Below are positions 36,229 to 45,113 of a stretch of DNA of 64,000 nucleotides, one piece after another. The position numbers were made by a program, and so were the translations under genes. The stretch's first letter is position 1. Each line of letters begins with the position of its first letter. The stretch is from contig JAJEJU010000024.1 of assembly GCA_021390615.1 (NCBI GenBank), positions 124,001 through 188,000 of the forward strand. Direction: 5' to 3'. This DNA comes from Rhodanobacteraceae bacterium ZG21-1. GTDB lineage: Bacteria; Pseudomonadota; Gammaproteobacteria; Xanthomonadales; Rhodanobacteraceae. A model generated the notes under the pieces. It did no database searches. It saw nothing but the letters and a program-made list of their open reading frames with translations, and was not told where the DNA came from.

Positions 36229-37278
36229 ATGCCTGTTTCGTTGCCGAAGAATTCGAAGCTGCTCGGTACCGTGCTGGGCGCGTTGCTGTTGCTGGGCGGC
36301 ATCGCGCTGGTGGTGCAGACCGAGCAGGCGTTGCGCGTTCACCTCGTGGCTGCTGTGCGCCATGGTGGCGATGCGCTGGATCTGGGCGAGACCGCGCAGT
36401 CCGCGCCGGGGATGCACGGTCAGATGGTGCGCTTGGTCGGTGTGCCGCACGTGGTGGATGCGCCGCGCGATCCCGATTTCGGCGTGCAGGCGACAGTGCC
36501 TACGCTGATTCGCCACGTCGAGATGTTCCAGTGGCGCGAGGTCGACATCAGCGGCCAGCGGCACTACGAGCAGGACTGGGTGGATCACCCCCTCGACGCC
36601 GGCAGCTTCGCGGTTCCGGCCGGGCATGCCAATCCCGGCGCCTTTCCGCTGCAGGGGGCGCGCTTCGACGCCGACTCGGTGCGGCTGGGCGATTTCCGTT
36701 TGTCGCCGACCTTGCTGCACGCCCTGCCGGGCAGCGAGCCGGTGCCGCCCGACACGCAACACCTGCCGAGCAATCTGGCGGCCAGCTTCAGCCTGTATCG
36801 CGATGCCCTGGTGACCAGCGGCAAGCCGGAGCATCCGCAGCTGGGCGATCTGCGCGTGAGCTGGGAAGCCGTGCCCGCGCAGCAGGTCACGGTCTACGCG
36901 AAGCTGGACGGCGACCTGCTGGTGCCGGCGCCGGATGTCGCCGGCGGCACGGGCTATGAGATCCAGACCGGCAATCGCGCGCTGACCGATGTGCTGCCGG
37001 ACGAACCGGCACCGCCGGCCTGGCTGTTCGTGCGCCGGCTGCTCGCCCTGCTGCTCGGCATCGCCGGCGCCTTCCTGTTGTGTCGCCTGCTTCCGCGCAT
37101 CGCCGGGGACTGGCCGTGGGCGGTCGCGCTGGGCGCATTGCCGGTGGCGCTGGCCGCCTCCGTCACCGCCTGGGGCGGCACGGCCGGCGGCGCCTGGCTG
37201 GGCGTGGCCTTGTTGGCCGTGGCGGGCGCTGTGTGGCGCTGGCGTCGCAGCGGCGTCCAATCCACTCGGGGGGAGTGA
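36229..37278 (+). CDS. TMEM43 family membrane protein
   Basis: Membrane protein of 349 residues. One helix lies near the N-terminus (about 10-29, LLGTVLGALLLLGGIALVV) and three or four near the C-terminus (about 265-340). The long loop between them (VRHGGDALDLGE to PDVAGGTGYEIQ) is the TMEM43 domain with FQWREVDISGQRHYEQDW and a DVAGGTGYEI end. Eukaryotic TMEM43 sits in the inner nuclear membrane; the bacterial role is unknown. The ATG at 36229 is 14 bases after the MBL gene, which suggests co-transcription with it and with the MAPEG gene 3 bases downstream. Confidence 0.85.
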   Translation: MPVSLPKNSKLLGTVLGALLLLGGIALVVQTEQALRVHLVAAVRHGGDALDLGETAQSAPGMHGQMVRLVGVPHVVDAPRDPDFGVQATVPTLIRHVEMFQWREVDISGQRHYEQDWVDHPLDAGSFAVPAGHANPGAFPLQGARFDADSVRLGDFRLSPTLLHALPGSEPVPPDTQHLPSNLAASFSLYRDALVTSGKPEHPQLGDLRVSWEAVPAQQVTVYAKLDGDLLVPAPDVAGGTGYEIQTGNRALTDVLPDEPAPPAWLFVRRLLALLLGIAGAFLLCRLLPRIAGDWPWAVALGALPVALAASVTAWGGTAGGAWLGVALLAVAGAVWRWRRSGVQSTRGE

Positions 37279-37281
37279 TCC

Positions 37282-37683
37282 ATGCATATCAGCGGTTGTT
37301 ATGTCGCGCTGTCGGCCCTGCTGGCGCTCGTGCTTGCCGGGCGGGTGAGCTGGTTGCGCAACAAGCGCAAGGTGATGCTGGGCGACGGCGGCATTCCGGA
37401 ACTGGCGCGGGCGATTCGCGCGCATGCCAATGCGGCGGAATACCTGCCCATCGGTTTGCTGTTGCTGCTCCTGCTCGATCTGGATCAGACCAGGCCCGGC
37501 CTGTTGCACTTGTGCGGCGTAGCCCTGGTGGCGGGGCGCGTGCTGCATGCCTGGGGCTTGTCGCGCCACGCCGGCCCGTCGTTCGGTCGTGCGGCCGGCA
37601 TCGTGCTGACCTGGGGCGTGATGCTGGTGATGGCCTTGCTGCTGCTGTGGCAGTTCCTGCTGGTCCACAGCGTCACGGCCTGA
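37282..37683 (+). CDS. MAPEG family membrane protein
   Basis: Protein of 133 residues with four membrane helices, in the family of membrane-associated glutathione and eicosanoid proteins. Motifs: GRVSWLRNKRKVMLGDGG, the family hallmark RAIRAHANAAEYLPIGLLLL (about 46-66), and GRVLHAWGLSRHAG (RVLHA). Bacterial MAPEG proteins may have glutathione transferase activity. It starts 3 bases after the TMEM43 stop. An inverted repeat followed by TTTT lies about 80 bases after the stop. Confidence 0.92.
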   Translation: MHISGCYVALSALLALVLAGRVSWLRNKRKVMLGDGGIPELARAIRAHANAAEYLPIGLLLLLLLDLDQTRPGLLHLCGVALVAGRVLHAWGLSRHAGPSFGRAAGIVLTWGVMLVMALLLLWQFLLVHSVTA

Positions 37684-37764
37684 GCGTTCAAGCTCGATCG
37701 GCATCTGCTTGCCGCGATGCCGGCTGCATGAACACAGGTTGTGGCCTGGTTGCGGAGCTTCTGG

Positions 37765-37812
37765 GTTCGCATCAGGCGGCGAGTCGCGGACAGCCCGCTG
37801 ATGCGAACTTTT
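37765..37812 (+). terminator. Candidate intrinsic terminator after MAPEG operon
   Basis: Arms GTTCGCATCAG (37765-37775) and CTGATGCGAAC (37798-37808) pair perfectly, with a 22-base loop, and TTTT follows. It suits the end of the MBL-TMEM43-MAPEG transcript. Confidence 0.5.
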
Positions 37813-37851
37813 GTCGGAACCCGCGGCAGCGAACCGGCGCCGGTTCGATCC

Positions 37852-38427
37852 TCAGCGCCGGCCGGGCGCGCCGCCGTGCTCGATGAACCACAGGCCGGCG
37901 AACAGCTTGGGATCGATCGAGTAGCCATCGGCCGCGCGCGCGAACAGCCAGGCACCGGCTTCGCGCAGCGGTACCTCGTGCACCACGATGTTCTCGCTCT
38001 CGTCGCCGCCGCCGGGGCCGACCTTCTCCAGCTCGTGGGCGCGCACGAAGGCGATGATCTCGCTGCTCATGCCCGAGGAGGACGGTCCTTCATGGATGAA
38101 TTCCACGCGGGCGCAGCGATAGCCGGTTTCTTCTTCCAGCTCGCGTTGCGCGGCGAGCAGCGCGCCCTCGTCGTCGTGCTCGGCCAGGTCGCCGACCAGG
38201 CCGGCCGGCATTTCGATGGTGCGCTGCTGGATCGCCACGCGGTACTGCTCGACGAACAGCACGCGTTCCTGCGGGGTCACCGCCAGGATGATGACCGCAC
38301 CGCCCGGATTGCTGCGCTCGGCGTACTCCCAGCGTCCGCGTCGGCGCAGGCTGAGCCAGCGGCCCTGGTAGAGAGTCTCCACCGGCGCATGAGCGTCGGC
38401 GGGCGGTTGGTCGGTGGGCTGGGTCAT
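37852..38427 (-). CDS. NUDIX hydrolase, ADP-ribose pyrophosphatase-like
   Basis: Hydrolase of 191 residues, probably cleaving ADP-ribose or similar dinucleoside diphosphates with Mg2+. The Nudix box is visible with E-x7-REL-EEETGY in GALLAAQRELEEETGY; the Gly-to-first-Glu spacing is two residues longer than in the consensus. VLFVEQYRVAIQQRTIEMPAG upstream of the box is typical of the NudF/ADPRase group. The ATG at 38427 is used. It is convergent with the MAPEG operon. Confidence 0.92.
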   Translation of the reverse strand: MTQPTDQPPADAHAPVETLYQGRWLSLRRRGRWEYAERSNPGGAVIILAVTPQERVLFVEQYRVAIQQRTIEMPAGLVGDLAEHDDEGALLAAQRELEEETGYRCARVEFIHEGPSSSGMSSEIIAFVRAHELEKVGPGGGDESENIVVHEVPLREAGAWLFARAADGYSIDPKLFAGLWFIEHGGAPGRR

Positions 38428-38613
38428 GCGCAGTTCCAGAGTTGCGGCAAAGCGGGCATGTTGCCGCGGCGTGCAGATCGAGACAACCGCGCGGGCTCTT
38501 CGCGGCGATGCGATGCGCGTTGCCGCGCGTCGAGCCCGCAACGATGAAGCCATGACACGGTCGATCAGCGCAGCCGGCATGCGACCGTGGAACCCTCGGT
38601 GTGCCGAGCCCGC

Positions 38614-39576
38614 CTAGGATGCAGCGGCGACCGGTTTCTCCGGCTTCGAGCGCAAGGCCCAGGCCACGCCCGCGATCAGCAAGCCGATGCCCAGCAGAGT
38701 CAGCGCCGGCGGCAGCTGGCCGCGCAAGGCGAAGGCATAGGCCAGTGCCGCCAGCGTCTCGAACACGATCAGCTGGCCGGCCAGCGCGGTAGGCAGGCGC
38801 TGGCAGGCGGCATTCCAGCACAGGCCGCCCAGCCAGGAGGCGAACAGCGCGATCGCCGCCATCAGGCCGACGAATCGCAGCGGCTGGGGGCCCAGCGGCA
38901 GCGGGAAAGCCGAGCCGCTCGCATGCATGCCGCCCCATAGCATGGCATAGCCGGCGCAGGCCAGCGGCAGGGTGGCCAGCCCTTGCGCGGTGGTCCAGGC
39001 GCGGGGACTGCGCCCGGCATGCCGGCGCAGCCAGTCGGCGTTGCGCAGGGGATACCAGGTCCAGCAGGCCACCGAGACCAGGGCCAGCAGCCCGCCGGCG
39101 GCGTAGCGCGACAGATCGGCCTGCGGATCGGCCTGCAGCGCGGCGAGCTCGGCACGGTTCACGCAGGCGATGCCGCTGCCGATCAGCAGTAGCGAGGGCG
39201 CCAGCCGCCGCCAGGGCAGGCGGCCGTCGCGCTCGGCGTCGCGCAGGTTGGCGGTGATGCCGATCACCACCGGCAGGGTGCCGATGATCATGGTCGGCAG
39301 CGGTGCGCCCGCGCGCTGGATCGCCCCGGCCAGACACAGGTAGTAGAGCAGGTTGCCGATCGCCGCCAGCTTGAGCGCCTCCAGCCAGTCGGCGCGCTGC
39401 AGCAGGCGCAGCGCGCTGCGGTCGAACCAGGCCAGCGGCAGCGCGATCAGGCCGAGCGCGAGGTAGCGGCCCACCGACAGCAAGGCCGCCGGATAGCCCG
39501 GCAGCAGCAGCGGGCTGATGAATACCAGGCCCCACATCAGGCCGGCGGCGAGCGCGAAGAGCATGCCTGTCCACAT
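38614..39576 (-). CDS. EamA family transporter (drug/metabolite superfamily)
   Basis: Membrane protein of 320 residues with about ten helices in two EamA repeats (first: ALAAGLMWGLVFISPLLLPG to LLIGSGIACV; second: GLLALVSVACWTWYPLR to LLGIGLLIAGVAWAL). It is likely an exporter of small metabolites; the substrate is unknown. I chose the ATG at 39576 (MWTGMLFALAAG) because helix 1 starts there; a GTG at 39654 would add about 26 polar residues. The AraC regulator gene just upstream on the same strand may control it. Confidence 0.88.
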   Translation of the reverse strand: MWTGMLFALAAGLMWGLVFISPLLLPGYPAALLSVGRYLALGLIALPLAWFDRSALRLLQRADWLEALKLAAIGNLLYYLCLAGAIQRAGAPLPTMIIGTLPVVIGITANLRDAERDGRLPWRRLAPSLLLIGSGIACVNRAELAALQADPQADLSRYAAGGLLALVSVACWTWYPLRNADWLRRHAGRSPRAWTTAQGLATLPLACAGYAMLWGGMHASGSAFPLPLGPQPLRFVGLMAAIALFASWLGGLCWNAACQRLPTALAGQLIVFETLAALAYAFALRGQLPPALTLLGIGLLIAGVAWALRSKPEKPVAAAS

Positions 39577-39672
39577 CGGCGCAGCATCGCGCAGCGCGCG
39601 GGCGCCGTCTTGTACCAGATTGCGCTGCACCGGCGTGGGCAGGGTGCGCGGCACGCGCCGATGTCGGCTGGA

Positions 39673-40497
39673 TCAGCGTGCGAGCTGCCGCTGATAGCGC
39701 GCCGGCGTCACCCCGTAGCGGCGCAGGAAGGCGCGGGTGAGATGAGCCTGATCGACCAGGCCGACGGCCGCCGCCACCTGCGCCGGCGACGTGCCGGCGG
39801 TGAGCAGGCGCTTGGCCTCGCTCAGCCGCAGCGCCATCAGCATCTGCTGCGGCGTGGCGTGGTAGTGGGTGCGGAACTGGCGCAGGAAATGGAATGGGCT
39901 GAGCCCGGCCTGCGCGGCCAGTTCCTCCAGCGTCAGGCGCCGATGCAGGTGCGCATGCAGGTAGTCGATCACCGCAGCGAAGCGCACCGGTGCGGAGGCC
40001 GGCGCAGTGCGCGGTGCGCGGGCATGGCGACGGAACTGCTCGAGCAGGGCGAACAGCAGGCTGTCGATGGCCAGCGGCTCGTCGGCCTGCCACAGCGCAT
40101 CGAGCAGGGCGGTGACCCGGCGCGCGCCGGGTCGGTCTTCGCGCACTGCGCCGTCGAACCACCAGCCCGGCTCGCCGCTGATGTCCGCCGCCACCGCCGG
40201 CTCGATATAGACCATGCGGTAGTGCCAGCCCTCGGGCGTTTCGGCGCGACCGGTGTGCAGCTCGCCGGGATTCATCATCACCAGCGAATCGGGCGGCGCC
40301 AGATGGTCGGCGCCGCGATAGCGGAAGCGTTCCACGCCGCGCTCGATCGCACCCAGGCCGAAGCCGTCGTGACCATGCAGCTCGAAGGCGTGCCGCACGA
40401 TGTGCGCGCGATACAGCTCGACCCCGCCGCGATGCCGCGGGTGGCGGAACTCGGCCGAATCTTGCCGATGCTGGAAGAGCTCGGGAACGCCTTGCAT
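39673..40497 (-). CDS. AraC family transcriptional regulator
   Basis: Regulator of 274 residues with an N-terminal cupin-type sensing domain (AFELHGHDGFGLGAIERG, LVMMNPGELHTG) and a C-terminal pair of helix-turn-helix motifs (LTLEELAAQAGLSPFHFLRQ, then SPAQVAAAVGLVDQAHLTRA and the usual GVTPARYQRQL end). It is of the AraC_binding group often controlling exporters of the EamA or LysE type, and an EamA gene lies 96 bases downstream on the same strand. The ATG at 40497 is chosen; a more upstream start at 40554 is possible. Confidence 0.92.
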   Translation of the reverse strand: MQGVPELFQHRQDSAEFRHPRHRGGVELYRAHIVRHAFELHGHDGFGLGAIERGVERFRYRGADHLAPPDSLVMMNPGELHTGRAETPEGWHYRMVYIEPAVAADISGEPGWWFDGAVREDRPGARRVTALLDALWQADEPLAIDSLLFALLEQFRRHARAPRTAPASAPVRFAAVIDYLHAHLHRRLTLEELAAQAGLSPFHFLRQFRTHYHATPQQMLMALRLSEAKRLLTAGTSPAQVAAAVGLVDQAHLTRAFLRRYGVTPARYQRQLAR

Positions 40498-40609
40498 GGA
40501 TGGATCATGGCATGCCGGCGGTGCGGCGGCTCGGCAGCTCTCGCTGCGATTCACTCCGCAAGGCGTCGGTTTGCGCGGGATTGCCTGCGGCTGGCTTCGC
40601 TGGTGCAGC

Positions 40610-41545
40610 TCAGACCGGCGCCAGAGCCTTGAGCCGCGAGCGGGTCAGCGGACCGAAGCGCAGGCGCTCGCACAGATCCTCCAGGCGCGCTGCGTCGATG
40701 CTGCGACGGCGCAGCGCGTCGAGGTCGGGGCTGACCGGCGCATCCAGCGCGATGCGGGTGAGCCGGCGATACAGGCGCGTCGCCTCGGCGTGTTCGCGCA
40801 GCTTCTGCGCGCAGGCCGCGGCGCCGCGCACGCGCAGGAAGGCCACCTCGTCGACGCGCTCCAGCAAGGCGTCGAGCGTGCCGAAGTGCGCCAGCAGGGC
40901 CGCGGCGGTCTTGGCGCCGATGCCCGGCACGCCGGGGATGTTGTCGACCGCATCGCCGCACAAGGCCAGATAGTCGGCCACCTGGTGCGGGTGCACGCCG
41001 AGCTTCTCGAACACGCCCGTGGGTCCCCAGCGCAGGCCGCGCGCATAGTCCCACTGTTCGTCGTGTTCGCCGAGCAACTGGCCGAAGTCCTTGTCGGCCG
41101 AGACGATCACGCTGCGCAGGCCTTGGCCGCGCAGGTTCCACAGGGCGGTGCCGATCAGGTCGTCGGCTTCGTAGCTGTGGTCGATCAGCACAGCGATGCC
41201 GAGCGCCTCGGTGACTTCGCGGCAGCGCACGAACTGGCGCTCGAGATCGGGCGGCGGCAACTCGCGATTGGCCTTGTAGGCCGGATAGATCGCATTGCGA
41301 AAGGAACTGGTCAGGGCTGCGTCGAAGGCTACCGCGACATGCGCAGGCTTCACCTGTTCCAGCAGCTCGCACAGGAAGCGGGTGAAGCCGTGCACCGCGT
41401 GGCTGGGCTGGCCGTCGGCGTCGAAAAAGCTGTCCGGCATCGAATGCCAGGCGCGGAACACGTACAGGCTGCCGTCGACCAGGTAGGCCGTCGCGCGCTG
41501 CGCATCCGTCTGGCCGCCGCCGTGCATCGGCTTCAGGGCGTCCAT
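40610..41545 (-). CDS. 5'-3' exonuclease with H3TH domain
   Basis: Nuclease of about 311 residues resembling the N-terminal 5'-3' exonuclease of DNA polymerase I and ExoIX. Motifs: YLVDGSLYVFRAWHSMP at the start, FDAALTSSFRNAIYPAYKANR, YEADDLIGT and VSADKDFGQLL with metal-binding Asp residues, then the helix-3-turn-helix GVPGIGAKTAAALLAHFG. It is independent of polA. The start is uncertain (41545 or 41527); 41545 overlaps the nitroreductase stop by 13 bases, which suggests coupling. Role: probably removal of flaps or RNA primers. Confidence 0.92.
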   Translation of the reverse strand: MDALKPMHGGGQTDAQRATAYLVDGSLYVFRAWHSMPDSFFDADGQPSHAVHGFTRFLCELLEQVKPAHVAVAFDAALTSSFRNAIYPAYKANRELPPPDLERQFVRCREVTEALGIAVLIDHSYEADDLIGTALWNLRGQGLRSVIVSADKDFGQLLGEHDEQWDYARGLRWGPTGVFEKLGVHPHQVADYLALCGDAVDNIPGVPGIGAKTAAALLAHFGTLDALLERVDEVAFLRVRGAAACAQKLREHAEATRLYRRLTRIALDAPVSPDLDALRRRSIDAARLEDLCERLRFGPLTRSRLKALAPV

Positions 41546-42102
41546 TCGCTGAGCAGGTCCGCCAGCGCCGGGCGTTCGCGATCGGGCACCTCGATCTGCG
41601 TGGTGCCCAGGTGCACGAAGCCGATCACCTGTTCGTTCGCGCCCAGGCGCAGCAGCGCCGCCACTTCCTCGTCGTAGGCGGCCCAGCCGGTGAGCCATTG
41701 CGCGCCGTAGCCCAGCGCGTCGGCGCCGAGCAGCAGGTTGTAGGCGACGCAGCCGGCGGACAGCTGCTGCTCGAGCACGGGCACCTTGCTGTGCTCGTCC
41801 AGGCGCGCGACCACCACCACCACCAGCGGCGCGAAGGTATAGCGCTGGCGTTCTTTCTCGCGCTTGGATTCGGGCAGTTCGGGCTCGCGCCGGATCGCCA
41901 GCTCGGCCAGATGCTCGCCGAAGCGTAGCTTGGCGTCGCCGCGCAGCAGGATCAGCCGGAACGGCTCCAGCTTGCCGTGGTCGGGCACGCGGATCGCGGC
42001 CTCCAGCAGCGCGTGCAGCGTGGCGGGATCGGGCGCCGGCTCGCCGAGTTGGCGCGAGGGCGCCGAATGGCGTTGCAGCAGCGGGGCGAGCGCGTCGGAC
42101 AT
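41533..42102 (-). CDS. Nitroreductase family protein, YdjA-like
   Basis: Flavoprotein of 189 residues that likely uses FMN and NAD(P)H. LQRHSAPSRQLGEPAPDPATL, AAIRVPDHGKLEPFRLI, SAGCVAYNLLLGADALGYGAQWLTGW and GFVHLGT match the short YdjA-type subgroup (about 183 residues in E. coli). The ATG at 42102 gives the standard N-terminus MSDALAPLLQRHSA; the frame is open a little further. It is followed by the exonuclease gene on the same strand. Substrate unknown. Confidence 0.93.
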   Translation of the reverse strand: MSDALAPLLQRHSAPSRQLGEPAPDPATLHALLEAAIRVPDHGKLEPFRLILLRGDAKLRFGEHLAELAIRREPELPESKREKERQRYTFAPLVVVVVARLDEHSKVPVLEQQLSAGCVAYNLLLGADALGYGAQWLTGWAAYDEEVAALLRLGANEQVIGFVHLGTTQIEVPDRERPALADLLSEWTP

Positions 42103-42301
42103 GAGAACACCTACGGCAAAAGCCACATGTTACAACCTGCGCCGCCGGCCACGCTGGCGCAGGCTGGGTGTGAGTGGCGCTGTGTGATCGCGGCGTGCAC
42201 GGTCGATCTCATCCGCACGGCTGGATCTTGAGGATCTTCGGTGAGTGGATGATGTGGCGATGCGCGCTGGCCTGATCGCAGCCGGCGCGATGTGTTCCGC
42301 G

Positions 42302-42730
42302 CTAGGCCTGTCGCCTCAGGTTGAAGGCGCCAGGCAGCAGCGCGGCCACCGTGGTCGGCTGGGTGGCGCCGGCGAGGTTGCCCAGCAGCACCGGCATATT
42401 GCTGTCGCACAGCTCGGCCATGACTTGGCGGCAGGCACCACAGGGGCTGACCGGCTCGGGCGTATCGGCGATCACCGCGAGTGCGCTGAAGTCGCCAGGT
42501 CGGTAGCCGGCGGCGATGGCGCTGAACAGCGCGGTGCGTTCGGCGCAGTTGCACAGGCCATAGGCGCCGTTTTCCACGTTGCAGCCGAGAAAATGGTGGC
42601 CGTCGCGTGTTTTCAGCACGGCACCGACGCTGAAGCGGGAGTAGGGGGCGTAGGCGTGTTCGCGCGCGTCGCGCGCCAGGGCCAGCAGGGAGGCGTGATC
42701 GGAAAGTTCGAAAACGGCTTGCACGGACAT
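42302..42730 (-). CDS. cdd: Cytidine deaminase
   Basis: Zinc enzyme of 142 residues that converts cytidine or deoxycytidine to uridine forms in pyrimidine salvage. Zinc ligands are Cys62 in NCAERTALF (with catalytic Glu64), Cys97 and Cys100 in PCGACRQVM. The N-terminal AYAPYSRFSVGAVL and GCNVENGAYGL are the substrate-binding motifs. The length fits the small tetrameric class. The ATG at 42730 is preceded by GGAGATCCCG. It stands alone, with 270 bases before the divergent transhydrogenase gene. Confidence 0.95.
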   Translation of the reverse strand: MSVQAVFELSDHASLLALARDAREHAYAPYSRFSVGAVLKTRDGHHFLGCNVENGAYGLCNCAERTALFSAIAAGYRPGDFSALAVIADTPEPVSPCGACRQVMAELCDSNMPVLLGNLAGATQPTTVAALLPGAFNLRRQA

Positions 42731-43001
42731 CGGGATCTCCATGGGGATCCCGCGGTGGAGTGCCGCAAGACGGCGAGACGCACCGGCGGCCGTGCAGTCT
42801 AACCCCATCGTGGCGGGTCGTGGCAAGTGCGGCTGTATTCGAAGCTGGCTTCGCCTGCCCGACCGACAAGGAGCCGACAATGGCGAGCGCACGCTCAGCG
42901 GTTCTGCGGACGCCGGCCGGCATTCCGCGGCCCGACGTCCGGGAGGTTCGCCGTCGCCGCGGCATAGGCTAGGATGCAGCAAACTCCGCAGGGGATGCCC
43001 G

Positions 43002-44102
43002 ATGCCGATCACCGTGGCCGCAATGCGCGAAACCGCCGCTGGCGAGCGTCGCGTAGCGATCTCGCCGGAAGTGGCCAAGAAACTGCGCGGCAAGGGCGTG
43101 CGCGTCCTGCTCGAGCATGGCGCCGGCGCCGCTGCCGGCTTTCCCGATGCCAGCTATGCCGAGGCGGAATTCGCCGATGCCGCGGCGGTGCTGGCGCAGG
43201 CAGACCTGCTGGCCTGCGTGCTGCCGCCGGCCGATAGCGTGCTGGGTCAATTGCGCGAGGGCACGCTGCTGGTCGGGCAATTGCGGCCCTACGGCGCCGC
43301 CGAGCGGGTCGCCCTGCTGGCGCAGCGCCGACTCAGCGCGTTCTCGCTCGAGCTGCTGCCGCGCACCACGCGCGCCCAGGCCATGGACGTGCTCAGCTCG
43401 CAGGCCGCCGTGGCCGGTTATCGAGCCATGCTGATCGCCGCCGAAGCGGCGCCGAAGTTCTTCCCGATGCTGACCACCGCCGCCGGCACCATCCGCCCGT
43501 CGCGGGTGCTGGTGATCGGTGCGGGCGTGGCCGGATTGCAGGCGATCGCCACCGCGCGGCGTCTCGGCGCGCAGACCGAAGGCTACGACGTGCGTCCGGA
43601 GACGCGCGAACAGGTCGAGTCGCTCGGCGCGAAGTTCCTCGAGTTGGGGGTCAGCGCGGCGGGCAGCGGCGGCTATGCGCGCGAACTTTCCGCCGAGGAG
43701 CGCGCCGCCCAACAGCAGGCGCTGGGCGAGCACCTCAAGGCCATCGACGTGATCGTCACCACTGCGGCGGTGCCGGGGCGGCCGGCGCCGAAGATCATCA
43801 CCGCGGCGATGGTGCAGGGGCTCAAGCCGGGCGCGCTGATCGTCGATCTGGCGGCCGAGGGCGGCGGCAACTGCGAGCTCACCCGGCCGGGCGAGCGCGT
43901 GGAGCACGCCGGCGCCACCATCCTGGGGCCGCTGAATCTGCCGGCCGGTGCGCCGCTGCACGCCTCGGAGATGTACGCGCGCAACCTCTACAACTTCATC
44001 GAGCTGCTGCTGCGCGAGGATGCGCTGCGGCCGGATTTCGACGACGAACTGGTCGCCAAGAGCTGCGTGGCCCACGCCGGCGAGGCGCGCTTCCAGGCTT
44101 GA
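43002..44102 (+). CDS. pntAA: NAD(P) transhydrogenase subunit alpha part 1
   Basis: Soluble NAD(H)-binding domain I, 366 residues, of the proton-translocating transhydrogenase. Motifs: MRETAAGERRVAISPEV at the start, the nucleotide-binding VLVIGAGVAGLQAIATARRLG, and AMVQGLKPGALIVDLAAEGG. The ATG at 43002 has CAGGGG upstream. The membrane parts are encoded further on (45830-47604), separated by three opposite-strand genes; usually all three are contiguous. Likely function unchanged if all are expressed. Confidence 0.95.
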   Translation: MPITVAAMRETAAGERRVAISPEVAKKLRGKGVRVLLEHGAGAAAGFPDASYAEAEFADAAAVLAQADLLACVLPPADSVLGQLREGTLLVGQLRPYGAAERVALLAQRRLSAFSLELLPRTTRAQAMDVLSSQAAVAGYRAMLIAAEAAPKFFPMLTTAAGTIRPSRVLVIGAGVAGLQAIATARRLGAQTEGYDVRPETREQVESLGAKFLELGVSAAGSGGYARELSAEERAAQQQALGEHLKAIDVIVTTAAVPGRPAPKIITAAMVQGLKPGALIVDLAAEGGGNCELTRPGERVEHAGATILGPLNLPAGAPLHASEMYARNLYNFIELLLREDALRPDFDDELVAKSCVAHAGEARFQA

Positions 44103-44130
44103 CCTGAGCGGCCTGGCGTCGGCTTCCCGC

Positions 44131-44721
44131 TCAGCTGCTGCCGGGTGCCGGCGGCGGGGCATGGCCCCAGGGCTCGCCACCTGGCGGCGGAGGCGGCGGA
44201 ATCGCGCTGTTCGGTCCCAGGTGCTCCAGCCACTGCTGGCGCTGCTCGGGGGTCTGCGACTGCCACTGCCGCATCAGGGCGTCGCGCTGCGGCGGCGGCA
44301 ATTGCTGGAAGCGTTCGAACGCGGCGTGCAGCGCATCGCGCTGTTGCGGCGACATCGCATTGAATTTCTGGTGGTTTTCGCGCGCCTTCTGGCGCTCTTC
44401 CGGGCTCATGTGCTGCCAGTGCTCGATGCGCTCGCGGATCTCCTGGCGGCGATCCGGCGGCAAAGTCACCCATACCTGGGCGTGTTCGAGCATGTGCGCC
44501 TGCTTGCGCGGCGGCAGGGTGTCCCAGGTGTCCCGCAGGGGTGCGAGGATGTCCCGTTGTGCCGAATCCAGGGTGCGCCACGGGCGCGGTGCCGGCGGCG
44601 GCCCCTGCAGGCCACCGGGTGGCGGGGGCGGAGGCGGCTGATGCTGGGCCAGCGCAGCCGGCGCGGTCAGCGCGCCGAGCAGCGGGATCAGCAGGAGCAG
44701 CGCAAGCCGGGGCAAGCTCAT
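44131..44721 (-). CDS. DUF3106 domain-containing exported protein
   Basis: Protein of 196 residues with a signal peptide (LALLLLIPLLGALTAPAALA) and a Pro-rich start. The body has repeats of the DUF3106 type: WRTLDSAQRDILAPLRDTWD, LPPRKQAHMLEHAQVW, MSPEERQKARENHQKF and MSPQQRDALHAAFERFQQLP, each about 25 residues with Trp or Phe and Arg at fixed places. The end is again Pro/Gly-rich. Function unknown, likely periplasmic. Its start overlaps the stop of the preceding gene (four bases), so it belongs to the sigma-factor operon. Confidence 0.88.
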   Translation of the reverse strand: MSLPRLALLLLIPLLGALTAPAALAQHQPPPPPPPGGLQGPPPAPRPWRTLDSAQRDILAPLRDTWDTLPPRKQAHMLEHAQVWVTLPPDRRQEIRERIEHWQHMSPEERQKARENHQKFNAMSPQQRDALHAAFERFQQLPPPQRDALMRQWQSQTPEQRQQWLEHLGPNSAIPPPPPPGGEPWGHAPPPAPGSS

Positions 44722-45113
44722 TGCGTGTCGCCGCCGTTGCCGTGGCCACGGTTGTTGCTGGCCAGCCAGCCGTAGAAATCCAGGTTCTGGTACAGGTTCG
44801 GATCCGCGCTGTCGGCGTCCGGCGGCAGCTCGCTGTCGGTGTCGGCGTTTTGCAGGTGGGCGACGGTCGGCTCCGGGACCGCCATGCTGCCGTTCTGCAG
44901 CGGCTGCACCGCCATGGTGACGACCAGGATCACCGCCGCACAGGCGCTGATCGGCAACAGGTGGCGGCTGGCGCGAATCGGCGCCTGCGCCGCTTCCAGC
45001 GCAGTGCGGCGGGCGGCGCGCAGGCGTCCGGCGGTGACCGGGTCGAGCTGGCTGCTGGCTTCGCGATAGAGCGCGCGCGCGCGCTGTTCCAGGTGTTTAT
45101 CGGGCGAGTTCAT
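44718..45113 (-). CDS. Single-helix membrane protein, probable anti-sigma-type partner
   Basis: Protein of 131 residues. The N-terminal half is cytoplasmic and helical (EQRARALYREASSQLDPVTAGRL), followed by one transmembrane helix (about 53-70, LLPISACAAVILVVTMAV) and an acidic periplasmic tail. This resembles DUF3619-type proteins found directly after a sigma factor. The ATG at 45113 overlaps the sigma-factor stop (ATGA) and has GGAGG 7 bases upstream. An anti-sigma role is inferred from position and topology, not proven; no zinc-binding anti-sigma motif is present. Confidence 0.75.
   Translation of the reverse strand: MNSPDKHLEQRARALYREASSQLDPVTAGRLRAARRTALEAAQAPIRASRHLLPISACAAVILVVTMAVQPLQNGSMAVPEPTVAHLQNADTDSELPPDADSADPNLYQNLDFYGWLASNNRGHGNGGDTQ

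Noticed and set aside
38090..40162. Long minus-strand frame across the NUDIX and EamA genes
   Set aside because: Ala/Arg/Pro-rich translation in a different frame from both real genes; a GC-bias artefact.
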